Assembly (NCBI GenBank): GCA_028829895.1
Contig: CM054180.1
Coordinates: 102,438,135-102,502,134 of the forward strand
Reading direction: 5' to 3'
DNA length: 64,000 nucleotides
Source of the DNA: Sinotaia quadrata
Lineage: Eukaryota > Mollusca > Gastropoda > Architaenioglossa > Viviparidae
The position numbers and the translations under genes were made by a program. Positions 22,220-34,962 of the stretch are shown here, piece by piece. The notes beneath the pieces are model-generated. The model did not search any database, was not told the origin of the DNA, and saw only the letters and a program-made list of their open reading frames with translations. Every line of letters begins with the position of its first letter. Position 1 is the stretch's first letter.

Positions 22220-22927
22220 CACGTATCTTTGATCTTGTTTAATAATTCGTTTTCAAATGGCTATTTGACGCAGCAGTATTATAACACTACAAAACGAGAC
22301 GTTCATACGTAATGAAAGCTTTAAACAGTACCGCACACAAACGCATGCACACCTGCATAGTCAAACCCCAGATAGAATATGAACTTTACACATATACGCA
22401 TTATGATTTTAGGCAATGTCACGATGTGTTATCAAATAATGTCACATTTAGTTATCATACTGTCTCTTTATGCTAAGGTTTATGTATCCACAAAAAACAG
22501 TTCTCATGTGTACCAAATGCGTTGTATGTGCATACAACCTGAAGATAAAACTACTTACAATAATACAAAGTATCCACGTATCTTTGATCTTGTTTAATAA
22601 TTCGTTTTCAAATGGCTATTTGACGCAGCAGTATTATAACACTACAAAACGAGACGTTCATACGTAATGAAAGCTTTAAACAGTACCGCACACAAACGCA
22701 TGCACACCTGCATAGTCAAACCCCAGATAGAATATGAACTTTACACATATACGCATTATGATTTTAGGCAATGTCACGATGTGTTATCAAATAATGTCAC
22801 ATTTAGTTATCATACTGTCTCTTTATGCTAAGGTTTATGTATCCACAAAAAACAGTTCTCATGTGTACCAAATGCGTTGTATGTGCATACAACCTGAAGA
22901 TAAAACTACTTACAATAATACAAAGTA
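22220..22927. repeat. Tandem direct duplication, 355-bp period
   Basis: Copies start at 22220 and 22575. Every stretch I compared is identical, including the same 64-residue open frame in each copy. This indicates a recent duplication or an assembly artefact. Confidence 0.95.
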
Positions 22928-22974
22928 AAAATTTAAGTTTTGTAAGAAGTAAACAAGAAAGAAAGAAGGTAATA

Positions 22975-23115
22975 CAGATTGATAGATACATCGACAGATA
23001 GATAGAAAGACAGACAAATGGATGGATGGATAGAGCAATAGATAGATGGATAGATAGATAGGTAGATATTTAGATAGATGGATGGATGGGTGGATGGATG
23101 GATGGATGGATAGAT

Positions 23116-23146
<31 letters not shown>

Positions 23147-23160
23147 TAGATAGATAGAAT
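22975..23160. repeat. GATA/GATG microsatellite
   Basis: Mixed GATA, GATG and GACA units. The minus-strand [11 protein letters not shown] frame is an artefact. Confidence 0.93.
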
Positions 23161-23487
23161 GACATATTGATTGATTAAAAGTAGAGAGAGAGAGTCTCTC
23201 TCTTTCTACTCTTGATGCATTTATTTCACTCTGTAGGTAAGTGATTATTAGAAAACAATATAAATTACAATGCACAAGATACTTTAATAATTATTAATTG
23301 AAATTGATTAAGATAAGGAAATCATAAAAAGAATACCTTGTTCAAGAAGCCTTAAACGGCTCTCACTTTGAAATCCGACAGGAAAGACAAAAGGTAACAA
23401 TGTAAATAGAGAAAGAAATATTGCCGGCTGTCTAAATTGCACGAGGACGGTCACAAGTCCAAGCAAGTGCTTCTTGCATTTCTCAGA

Positions 23488-23645
23488 AAATGTAAACTCG
23501 GGGGATTTTAAAATGTAAACTCGGGGGATTTTAAAATGTAAAATCGGGGGATTTTAAAATGTAAACTCGGGGGATTTTAAAATGTAAACTCGGGGGATTT
23601 TAAAATGTAAACTCGGGGGATTAAAAATGTAAAATCGGAGGATTT
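23488..23645. repeat. 23-24-bp minisatellite, about seven copies
   Basis: Units of atgtaaactcgggggatttta, with one TAAATCGGGG and one TCGGAGG variant. Confidence 0.94.
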
Positions 23646-24094
23646 TACCTTGAAAAACTTTACAAAATTGGATCAAACTTTAAATCGTTCACTAGCAGAT
23701 AATTTTATATTTAATTTGAATTTTGCTAATCTAAGGTATTATCAGATGACTTGGGGGCGGGAGTATTCTTCACCCACAAACAAGAAAAAATATTTAAAAA
23801 AATATTTACAATATTTAATTAAAACCAAAGGACAAAATAGTTTCCGCATAATTTAAGATTCTGTAGTTTTCTGATGCATATCGATCAAGAGTTAAAATTT
23901 CAATGCATAAATAATAAATAAGTGTGCATTATTCACCCTCACCCCTCTCTCTGAATTCACACACAGTCACATACGCGCACGTACACACACAGATACACCC
24001 ATATTCATATTCGTTCGGCTATAAAGAAGTACGAAAAGGGTGGGGGAGTTAATCTTCGGTTTTTGAAATCTATATTGCTACTTGAATTTTACAC

Positions 24095-24925
24095 AAAAGT
24101 GCTCTTATAGACGTTTATTAGGAGAGACCTTTGCAGATGTACATAAGTGACTTTTGTACATGTTTGCATGGAGAGACCTTTGCAGAAGTACATAAGTGAT
24201 TTTTGTACATGTTTGCATGGAGAGACCTTTGCAGAAGTACATAAGTGACTTTTGTACATGTTTGCATGGAGAGACCTTTGCAATATTACGAATGTAACTA
24301 TTGCAATGTGTAAAAGTAAAGACATTTGCAATTTTACATTATTGACTATTATAGCCGTTCACAACGCGAGATCTTCGCAATATTACATAGCTGACTTTTG
24401 TAAAAGTATTTTTAGGAGTGACATTTGCAATAGTGCACAAGTGACGTTTATAGACGTTTACATGGAGTGACATTTGCAATAGTATTTAAGTGACGTTTAT
24501 AGACGTTTACATGGAGTGACATTTGCAATAGTATATAAATGACGTTTATAGATGTTTACATGGAGGGACCTTAGCAAGAGTATATAAGTGACTTTTATAG
24601 ATGTTTACAAGGAGCGACTTTTGCAACAGAACAAATGTGACATAGATGTTTGCATGGAGTGACCTTTGCAAGTGTACACATGTGACATTTATAGGTGTTT
24701 ACAAGGAGAGAACATTTGAAATATTACATAGCTGCCGTTATTGAACGCTTACAGTTAGAGACCTTTACAATATTACATAGCTGCCGTTATTGAACGCTTA
24801 CAGTTAGAGACCTTTACAATATTACATAGCTGCCGTTATTGAACGCTTACAGTTTGAGACCTTTACAATATTATATAGGTGACTTTTAAAAATGCTTTAA
24901 TGGAGATACTTTTGCGATATTACAT
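24095..24925. repeat. About 48-60-bp diverged minisatellite array
   Basis: Some 16 units share gagaccttTGCAatattacataagtgactttt with graded divergence. The left units (TTTGCATGGAGAGACC) are nearly identical, the middle ones carry TTTACATGGAGTGAC, and the right ones GCTGCCGTTATTGAACGC. Confidence 0.88.
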
Positions 24926-25960
24926 AAATAAAGCGGACTCAGCTGCTAAGTTGTCTATTCAATTTACAAATTTCACTCACACACTCAAATAACTAATTAC
25001 TTAAAATTAGTGAAAATAAAATTTCTACACATCAATAATCTACAGCAATAAGACTATTGTAACATGCGTGTTAATACAATAATGCATCAAAATCAAAAAT
25101 AAAAAAGCGTTAATACAGAATTCAAAGAGAAATGACAGCAATAAAAGACAAGGTTTTAATCAGTATATCAAAAAATATTTTGTAAAATACGTTATACACT
25201 ATAGTGTGTGTTTCTTCACTTAACTGTATTCCTACTTCATTTAGCTCTGCTTTGTCCCGACTTAGAGTTACAAAATTTCAACACTTATTTTACCACTAAC
25301 TAATTTTGACACGTGACAATTAAAACAATGACTGAAATTATCTACGTACCTCATCCCAAAAGGAGCCTTATGTGGCGTTATAATATGTCCTGCCTCTGTT
25401 ATGATTATTATTATGAATACTTTATCATTAATAATGCATAAACCACTCTCAGTGGTTAAATCTTAATATATCTATGAACTTGATAATGTATTTATGTTAT
25501 TGACTGCTGATGTCTATGCTAGGATAAGTTGAACACTTGTCTTATATTAATCAAAAATTGCTGTAAAGTGACCTAAATGTCAATGCTCTTTTGATTATAT
25601 TCATATGTTATATATTTGTTTGTTGATTGAATCAATTTATTGTTAAATATAGATTAAAAGATTGATTTATCTTGACCTTTAGTAAGACATTTCCCACCTA
25701 TAGAATTATTGTGATATCATTTTATAATATTATGATCATGCTTTGTCAGAAAGGTATGTGAAAACGCATTATTAAATATGATCACTAATTTAAATTTTAA
25801 AAGTGTGTAATATATGAAGGCTGTAATACACGAACAGAAAACATGTTATATTGCACAAAACACTGGAGGTCATCATAGAATAAAATCGTGTCGTTTTAAC
25901 ATATATATCTGCACTTCACAGAAAATATCAAATATATATGATAATTATAGTCACAAACTA
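24926..25960. other. No gene recognised; holds dispersed repeat copy 3
   Basis: AT-rich. At 25640-25735 the text taaatatagattaaaag, ttagtaagacat, cccacctatagaatt matches the 6590 repeat. Confidence 0.5.
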
Positions 25961-25964
25961 CTGT

Positions 25965-26075
25965 GATCACTTAAAAATTGCCTATGGACTGTGATCACTT
26001 AAAAATTAAGTGCCTATGGACTGTGATCACTTAAAAAATAAGTGCCTATGGACTGTGATCACTTAAAAAATAGTA
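25965..26075. repeat. About 30-bp repeat, four copies
   Basis: Units of ctgtgatcacttaaaaa(t)taagtgcctatgga. Each carries the palindrome TGATCA. Confidence 0.9.
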
Positions 26076-26916
26076 CAGTCCGTAAGGTGGAGTGTTTTCA
26101 TCTGTTTTAAGGAAATGCAAAATTCTAAACTGCCATGCATGACAAAGTGTTTCGTGGGCAAAGAAAGAAGAAACTAGTAAGGCATGCATACACGAATAGT
26201 TCAACACTGCATCGTGCACACGAGTTCAGTCAATACCTTTCTTGTAATGTATATACAATTTCAAGGTCATAGTCCCAGTTGAGATACCCGATAAAATCAG
26301 CGTGTTTCTGCAAGATTTTTGATGTTACAAATACACACGAACGAGGTTAAGGAAGGCACAGATGACTAGGTCACTCTTTCATTAATGAATGTATGACAAG
26401 TGACCAAAAGGAAACCGAGCTCCGAACGTCTCGCGCTATTGCACACCTTAACTGCTCGCGAAACAGAGAAACAACTTGGACTGGATTATATCTTAAAGCA
26501 TTTGAGTGACTTTTATTTTTGTCACATAGTGATTTCGAGCATTATCGAGAGCTTTGAATTATATTCCACTTTTAACCCTACAATAATAACATTTGTTGAC
26601 TAATTCAACTTTCCCAGAATGTTTGAAAATGATGACTTTACTGAAATATCCCACTTTTTTTATATGATGACTTTACTGAAATATCCCACTTTTTTTTATA
26701 TGACTGAGGTGAATTCTTTGAGACCTGGTATTGAGGAGACTTTATTGTGCGACAAAAGTGATGGAATTGAAATCAAAACATATATTCAATGTATTTTAAA
26801 TCCCTCATTTTAGTTAGTATAATACTTTCAAACTTTTTTACTTTTCTTTTCGTTTCGGGAGTGAGTGTGTATGCATTTGTGTTTTGTTCGCACCCCCCAC
26901 TCTTCCTGCTGTTGTG

Positions 26917-27045
26917 CACATCATTAATATTTCTAGATTGCGCACATCATTAATACTTCTAGACTGCGCATATCGTTAATACTTCTAGACTGCGCATATC
27001 GTTAATACTTCTACACTGCGCATATCGTTAATACTTCTAGACACG
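26917..27045. repeat. 26-bp minisatellite, five copies
   Basis: Units of ctagactgcgcatatcgttaatactt. A weaker imperfect repeat of about 48 bp (CTCTCCCGACTTGGTTACT) follows at about 27115-27270. Confidence 0.9.
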
Positions 27046-27269
27046 TATCTATAATTGAGACAAATCAGCTCTAATCGCTTTTTATTCTCTCCCTTGAAAC
27101 TGCGGCTGTCCTTTTTGTTTACTAGCACTCTCCCGACTTGGTTACTATAGCTCTCTACTCACCGGCGCTCTCCCGAATTGATTACTGTAACTCTCTTCTC
27201 AATAACAGCCTCGTGACTTAGTTACTGTAGCTCACTTCTCACATGCACCCTCTCGTCTTGCCACTGCAA

Positions 27270-27830
27270 CTCACTTGTGAGTGATCTGCCATTGTACGTT
27301 GTGAAGAAACTTTAAACGTTTCAAAAGACAGTATCCTGGGTGGATTATTATCAAAGCTTCAGGAATCATCACGCCACTCTATCTTCTCCAATGTCTTCAA
27401 TGGCGATCTGTTTAGATCAGAGTACAACACGAGGTCTCCAATCTTATTGTGCTTCCAATCCTCAGGGTCCAGTCTGAACACACATGTGTGGACTCTTCTG
27501 CTAGAAGCTTGCAATCATCATTAGACAAAAGCGTTTTCAATATCCCGAAGTATATCGTACGCTCAAGTTGGTTTACCTGGCAGACTCCATCTATTTGGAA
27601 TTTGCTTTTGAGACACAAAGAGACGATAATCATTTTAAAATATAATTTCCATCAGCAAATATTGGACTGACTTCTTTTTCATTGCTTGTTTAAACATGTT
27701 TGTAATTTCATTTTATTTATTTGAATATTTTGGAAATACATTTATATTTTACATACTATCATTTTGCACCCGCATTCACACTTTTGAAATTTTATCTTTA
27801 TTTTGGTTACGGAGGTTAGATGAGACAATT
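27270..27830. other. No gene recognised
   Basis: The 73-codon frames on both strands at 27412-27670 overlap each other almost completely and carry no motif I know. Confidence 0.4.
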
Positions 27831-27835
27831 TGTAT

Positions 27836-28137
27836 TGTAGATATTGTAAAGTGCTTGTAATTATTGTAAAGTGTTTGTAATTGTTGTAAAGTGTTTGTAA
27901 TTATTGTAAAGTGTTTGTAATTGTTGTAAAGTGTTTGTAATTATTGTAAAGTGTTTGTAATTGTTGTAAAGTGTTTGTAATTATTGTAAAGTGTTTGTAA
28001 TTGTTGTAAAGTGTTTGTAATTATTGTAAAGTGTTTGTAATTATTGTAAAGTGTTTGTAATTATTTTAAAGTGTTTGTAATTATTGTAAAGTGTTTGTAA
28101 TTATTGTAAAGTGCTTGTAATCATTGTAAAGTGCTTG
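27836..28137. repeat. 20-bp minisatellite, about 15 copies
   Basis: Units of tattgtaaagtgtttgtaat, almost invariant. There are no spacers, so it is not a CRISPR array. Confidence 0.96.
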
Positions 28138-28397
28138 CCAGGTTTATAAGATTAACAGATGTATTAAACCTGTTTATTATTATTTTTTTTACTTATTTAA
28201 GGTGATTTCCTTATCCACTCCAGGGGTAACATTGAAAGATTAACTCAATACTTCCTCTGACTTTCAGTGTATATGTAAATTTAATTTTCAGTGACCTGTA
28301 TTTGCATCTCGCAATGATCAATCGCATTTCAATATGTATTAATTGTAATGATATGTTAATAGCATTGTATCACCTTATTTTCTTTACAGCACACCAC

Positions 28398-28471
28398 ATC
28401 ACACACAGACACAAACACACACATACGCACTCACACACACACACGCATACGCACTCACACACACATACGCA

Positions 28472-28512
<41 letters not shown>
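28398..28512. repeat. (CA)n with TACGCACT interruptions
   Basis: CA repeat broken by CATACGCACTCACA units. Confidence 0.93.
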
Positions 28513-28514
<2 letters not shown>

Positions 28515-28559
28515 GAACAAAATATTAATAAACATTTTTCAAGAGAAGCGTTTTAATAC

Positions 28560-29400
28560 AGTAATATTGCACACTGATGTTATCAATATAAACAAAGAAA
28601 ATTAAAAAAATTAAAACTGTTTATATATGACGTGATTCACTACTACACTGCAGTCTTAAGAAATAAACCATTTTGCTTTATTCATTCAAACACGGGTTAA
28701 GAATTAATTTTATATACAGGGATTATCACCAATCTTCAAAGAAATGTTTACACTAGATTTTAGAACTGTATCTTCTTCGTCTGTATTATGTGCCCCATAC
28801 ACAAACGTACCATTTACGTTTGCACTGTTCTGTGTTAGGGACAGATAAATCTGCTTTGCAATATGTCGCCTGGCTCCTAAATTCTAAATGGTTGTCGCTT
28901 TTCAATGCCCATTTCCATTCAAAGACGTTCTATTCTAATTTTGTCATTTTAGGATTTGTCTTCCTCGATTCCCAAATTTTTAGCTATTGACAATTTGCAG
29001 CTTGTGTCTGCTACACGTTGATTTACTCTTTACTCTTGGAACAATACAACGCCTAATCTACAGTGACGAGCATGGCTTGCAAAATATTTACTTCTGTCAA
29101 GTTTAGTCACTGACACTGACACGTGTCATTTTGGCTTTCCTTAATACAGAATTCACTGCTATGAATATCATCGTCACTATCATCCATTTGTACCGAATAT
29201 ATCTCTTTATTCCCCTCTGTGTGTGTGTGTGTGTGCGCGCGCTATGATTTTGCAATTTGAACCTGTGTTTCTATCTGTTCCTACATAGGCAGATTGTGTT
29301 TGAGAACATTTGAGTGAAATCCCAATCATCAAGGCTATGTGCAATTTACGTGTGTATAGTGATTTATTCCCCAAGTTGTTTTTCAAACTAAGGATTCATA
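28560..29400. other. No gene recognised
   Basis: AT-rich DNA with a short GT/GC run near 29218-29242. I saw no exon or element. Confidence 0.4.
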
Positions 29401-29460
29401 TTACACTTGATTAAAATGATATTGCATGTACGGGGGACAAGACACGTATTACTGCAAGAA

Positions 29461-29760
29461 ATGACTGCACGCCCTTGTTCTAGATGTGAAATGACTGCAC
29501 GCCCTTGTTCTAGATGTGAAATGACTGCACGCCCTTGTTCTAGAGGTGAAATGACTGCACGCCCTTGTTCTAGATGTGAAATGACTGCACGCCCTTGTTC
29601 TAGAGGTGAAATGACTGCACGCCCTTGTTCTAGATGTGAAATGACTGCACGCCCTTGTTCTAGCTGTGAAATGACTGCTCGCCCTTGTTCTAGCTGTGAA
29701 ATGACTGCAGGCCCTTGTTCTAGCTGTGAAATGACGGCACGCCTTTGTTCTAGCTGTGAA
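29461..29760. repeat. 30-bp minisatellite, ten copies
   Basis: Ten exact-length units of atgactgcacgcccttgttctagatgtgaa differ by single bases (AGATGT, AGAGGT, AGCTGT). Because 30 is a multiple of three, frames stay open on both strands, giving an MTARPCSRCE decapeptide repeat on the plus strand. No promoter, conservation or domain supports coding. Confidence 0.96.
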
Positions 29761-29839
29761 ATTATTTCCACTTTTAAACTGATGCAATGGACCGAAGCAA
29801 ATACTTGGAAAAACTGTCTTGTTTTTCAACGTAAATAAT

Positions 29840-32480
29840 AATTGAAATAAATCATATTTCTTTTTATAGATAGATGATTAGCACGCATAAATCGAAGATT
29901 GAATACAAATCAATATATATATATGTCTTTGTATCTATCTAACTAGCTCTAAATTTAACTAAATACTACTCAGGGTTTGAAAATACGTGTGTATATATAC
30001 GATAGATATTAAATAAAGTGCAACCCGTCCCTATGAAATTTGACGGATATTTACGCCTGTAAAATCAAAGTCCTCCGGATGCAGGCGTGAAATCCCACAT
30101 TAGCCAGACATCTAGGCAGACACACAATGTGAGAAGTGGAAATGATGTGTCTGCACCGGACTGTCATTTGAATCAAAATTCCAACGAAATAAGTAATTTG
30201 CCCAGTTTGCGTTAATAAACCTTGTACTTTAAATTCAAATTCTCCTTCAAAAGCCTACTCAGTCAAAGAGAAATGAAGCATTAACCTAGCTAATAAGTTT
30301 AATGAACTTGATTTTAATAAAACAGAAGAAATCCTGTCGAGTAAAGAAAGGAAAAGTGTCCCGCAAATGCCTAGTTTCGACAAAAGTTACGTCTGTGTAA
30401 TTTTTCAAAGCGACTTCCGAATCTTATCAACTTCCGGTCCCCGATTTATATTTTTCAGAAATTGTACAGCGTACGTGTTGACACTTGTTACTGGTATTTG
30501 ATCCTTTCAAGGTCAGAATTATTTTATTTTTATTTTGTCTTCTTTCTCGTTGCCTAGCGTCAGGTGATCAGACGTAATCACCAACGCTATGTCTGTGTGT
30601 CTGTGTAGCGTTTTCGAAACTAAGGACGTGTTGATGCGTGTGACTGATTGCAGTGTATAGAAAGAATAGTAAATTTAAAATTATCATTTTGATTCTGCTT
30701 TTATTTTTTGCTTGCCGCGAATACTATGAGCCTATTATTGCACATTAGGTTCTTGATTTAACGGAGAGAACGTTCACTCTAATGGTGTCGTAATATTTTA
30801 GTTAATTTTATTCAATTATTCCTTTGGTTAAAGGTGCATGTTTCATATGACATGTGAAATGAACTCTTCTCTAGTCAAAGAAATTATTCACCACCCCCCC
30901 CCCCCCTCGATCACTGATTTGGTTTTTAACCTGATCCGTTACATTCGCAAAAGCACATGGTATGATTGATACTTTATTTCCTTGCAAGTTATTAATCTGC
31001 ATTGTGACTCTTTCGATATAACAGCTTTGTGTTTATTAATGCAAAACTTGTCAAATGCGCTTAGAAGAGATTCTTGAATTCATACATACAAGGTATCTTT
31101 CTCCCAACAAGTTTACAACCACTTCAAGAACTCGATTAATTTAATTTAATTATTTTAATTAGTCTTACCAATAAGTACACCTCTGTTACCTGTAGATCTA
31201 CATTCTAAAATAAATGAACGGCGACTTCTGCCTTTGTAAATATTTATCACTAAGCACAATGAAATAACACGATTGAAAATGCGAAATTAGTGTGAATCAA
31301 TATTTGTGGTTTATTACCTTCCATGACTTTTCCCATACCCTTGAAAATGACGCCATGGCAGCCAATAAGAATTCGCTTACACTCACTACAAAAAGGGATT
31401 TCAAAGATTGCTGCTTAAATATCTTGCAGAGTGCTAGTGAATAGTCTAACCGTTGAGTGTACAAGGTTTCGTGCGTTCTAGTATGTGTGCGATTGTAAAG
31501 GCCTTCACCTTAAACTTATAACAAATATTTTAAAATCTTCCTGCTGGTATTCGTCATTTTTTTTAAGCACAGTACTGAATAGTTCTGATTGTTACAGCTC
31601 TCGCCTTGACATTGAACTTTAAAAACGGTATGCTGATGGTAAAGACTGTCAACTGCTGTAGAAATTAATTTCAAATTGGGTGAAAAACCGGGGGAGGGGG
31701 GAGTTGTCTATCTAGACACATTAACGTGTGTTACAATTCTGTGACACTGCGAAACAAATTTATTTGTATAAATTGTATAAAAAATGGTGTTGACTTTGTT
31801 CTTCAACAACCTAGTATACTAAAAGTACTGTGGGAATGCTAGTTGTACATATGCATGCATAATAATAAAAGTACTCAGTGAATATCATTTGTACACATGC
31901 ATATATATATATATATATATACACATATGTACACGCATACACATATACATACATACATATTTGCAGTTGACATTCAGTTACTAATCCTTGAATGCCACTT
32001 GTTCCTCTAATATGTTCCGTGTTGCGTACATCATTATCATTTTGTCGTTGCTTCTGTCATCTTTGTCAACATGATCTGAATCCAATGTATCATTAAAATC
32101 ATAATTTTCATCATCATCATCATCATAATGTTGCTGGTAATTAGTTTCTAATTTCAATCGTCAATAATAATCTGTTATATCTGCTATGGAACGAAATGAC
32201 TTGTTTGAGTACTTATCTATCAACATATTTATTCTTATTATCACGATCATCGTCATCATCTTTATAAATACAAGTTCCGGATTGCGTGTACTGTAGTATT
32301 TCTACTAATTACACGTGAAGATTAATTAATCATTTGTACATCACCACCAAATACTCACTCTTAGAGTATCATGTAAAAGTATTTAAATGTATTTGCTCTA
32401 CTAACCTTAGTTGATTATATTTTAATAAGAATAATATTTGGAACTGGAATGATATTGCTAAAAGAATTAACATTTAAAAC
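29840..32480. other. No gene recognised
   Basis: It contains a C run at 30894-30906 and an (AT)n run near 31901-31920. No exons or transposon domains were recognised. Confidence 0.4.
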
Positions 32481-32989
32481 ATTAATTGATTTTATAAAGA
32501 ATTAATATTTTAACCCGGGATGATATCTGATTAATTTATAGGTTATCTCCTTCATGTCAGCCATTTCTGTTACAATCAATGATATGATGAAAACAGACAT
32601 TAGTCTAAGACTGTTGTATAAAACGTCAAATTCCACAGCTGAAATGACTGCTATTGTGATTTGTATGACCCATACAATGCAAACCAAAGTGATTATATTA
32701 ATTGTCATAGCTGACTCATTCTGGACAGTAGCTGCACTCCAAAATCATAGTGGAGAAAGACCAGATATATGATAATAAATCAAATTTAAAAAATACTAAA
32801 TGAGATTAAAATGAGATGAATGCCCTCACATACTTGGCAATGAAAAAGCTGATAAACTAGCAAGAACATGGGCTTGCTGTAAATTACAAATATACATACA
32901 CTCACCAACCCCATAGGAAAATTTTGAATATAGTGTCTTCTGGAGAATTATCATAAATTAAGATATGATGGCTTGTAATTAGGTATGGT

Positions 32990-33047
32990 TGATTACTACT
33001 ACTACTACTACTACTACTACTAATGATGATGATGATGATGATGATAT
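32990..33047. repeat. (TAC)n(GAT)n microsatellite
   Basis: Nine or so ACT units pass directly into GAT units, just upstream of the retrotransposon relic. Confidence 0.93.
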
Positions 33048-33074
33048 TAATAATGTAAAAATATTAAAATGTAC

Positions 33075-34560
33075 AAAATAGCACTTCAACTACAAAACCT
33101 TGTACAAGTATCATTGAAAGCTGGAAAACTACCCTAACATGCAACAACACTGAAATTGCAGACATACCATTAAAATGTGGAGTTTTTCAAGGAGATTTGC
33201 TATCACTAATGCTGTTCTGCATAGCCCTAAATCCTTTGAGTCAAGTCATTCAGAAAACGGGATTACGGTACAAAATAAAATCAGGGAATATTATCAATCA
33301 TTTACTGTATGTAAACGATATAAATCTTTACGGTAGAAATGAACATAATATCACTTCGTTGATCAGTACTGTCAAGATGTGTAGTACGGACATTAACATG
33401 AAATTCGGCCTTGAGAAATGTGGCAGAATTATCGTCCAGAAAGGCAAGACCAAAACAACAGAAGGCCTACAATTTGACATCGGAAAAATCAAAGCTGTTT
33501 CAGTGAGAAAATGATGTAAATATCTATGGATGCTGCAACATCAACAAAACAAGTCCAAGGATAAAAAAGAACATAAAATAGCAAGTTATATAAGTTCTAG
33601 AGTCAAAGCTAAATGGGGTTACAAAATACAAGCCCTTAATGCGTACGCAATAAAATTGTCATTAGTTACACTGGAGGCATTTTTTTAGATTGGATAACAA
33701 ATGAAATAAATTAGATCGAAAAATCAAAAAAAAAAATACTCACAATTCATAAATCCCTACATCCAAAAGCAGATGTAGATAGACTATATGTATCTCGGAA
33801 AATAGGAGGCAGAGGACTCAAGAAAATACAAGAAGTCATTGAGGGAGAAGTTATAGGCCTGAGGGAATACATCATTTTGGAATAACAATAAAGATGAGTA
33901 ATGAAAGAAGCAATAAAGATGAATGGATTACACAAAGCCCCAGAAACAGACAAAGAAAAATGGAAGAAAACAGACAAAGAAACAGACAAAGAAAAATGGA
34001 AGAAAACAACAATACAGACATTAACAAATAGATGGAGACAAAAAACCTGTCCAAGGTCAGTATGAGCAACAAACTGATGAATTATCAACAAAATAATCAA
34101 CATATAGATGGTTAAAAGAAGCAGGTTTGAAACCAGAAACAAAAGCACTAATAACAGCAGCATAATACCAAGCTCTAAATACGAAAGCACACAAAACCAA
34201 TATCACGAAAATTTCAAATCATTCTAAATGCAGACTCTGCAAAAACATGGATGGATGAAACAGCAGAATATATACTATATGGATATCAGTTTCTGGCTGG
34301 AACAGAATACACCAAAAAGACACAACGAACTGGCAAAAATCCTACGTAGAAATCTGTGTGAGAACTATGGAGTAAAAACCCCGAAAGAGTGGATGCACTA
34401 ACCGGAAGCAGTCATTGAAACAGAATAAGTCAAAATACTGTGGTATTTTGAAATAAGGACGGATCGAGCGATTCCTGCACGAAGACCCGATATTGTAATT
34501 GTCAATAAGCCAACAGAACAGTAACAATCGTCGATATTGTGTATTTTGCAAAGATTAAAA
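33075..34560 (+). pseudogene. Decayed non-LTR retrotransposon, reverse transcriptase to C-terminal part
   Basis: A plus-strand frame runs from TSIIESWKTTL through CGVFQGDLLSLMLFCIALNPLSQVI and HLLYVNDINLYGRN to FGLEKCGRIIVQKGK (stop at 33512-33514). This is the palm-domain order of LINE-type reverse transcriptases. The catalytic YxDD box reads YVND, so one aspartate is lost. Beyond 33514, broken frames give GGRGLKKIQE, KAGL-like, CRLCKN, ILWYFEIRTDRAIPARRPDIVIVNK, matching the distal part of the same class of protein. It is 5' truncated and dead. The clade is not assigned. Confidence 0.75.
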
Positions 34561-34845
34561 ATAAAATAAAAATAAAAATCATTTCAACATCAACGCTTCA
34601 ATCCTGTACATTGTTCTATCCCTCTCACCCCCACCCCCAAACGTCTTACCTACCCTGCCACGCTTACTTCCTGTTCCACACAAAACACAAACTTTTACAT
34701 AATAAAGCAAGATTAGAATAAATAAACAATGGAAAAAAGCAGAATTTACTTGATATCTCTTTTCACTAAATACCATCCACTCTCTCCAAAGTCCTTATCT
34801 CTGACTCCTCCCATCTCATCTTACTTCTCTTGCACTCAATCCATA

Positions 34846-34962
34846 TTTTCTAAGAGTGTAACTCCTTGAAACAGTTTGATGTTGGCGTCAAGCACAGATC
34901 CATCTTTTCTAAGAGTGAAACTCTTTAAAACAGTTTGATGTTGGCGTCAAGCAAAGATGTAA
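34846..34962. repeat. About 65-bp tandem duplication
   Basis: Two units of ttttctaagagtg(t/a)aact...cagtttgatgttggcgtcaagca. Confidence 0.85.

Noticed and set aside
27836..28137. Possible CRISPR-like direct repeats
   Set aside because: The 20-bp units follow one another without spacers in a eukaryotic sequence, so it is a minisatellite.
32502..32708. Hydrophobic 68-codon frame on the minus strand
   Set aside because: It resembles membrane segments but has no family motif or exon context, and is overlapped by an equally long plus-strand frame.
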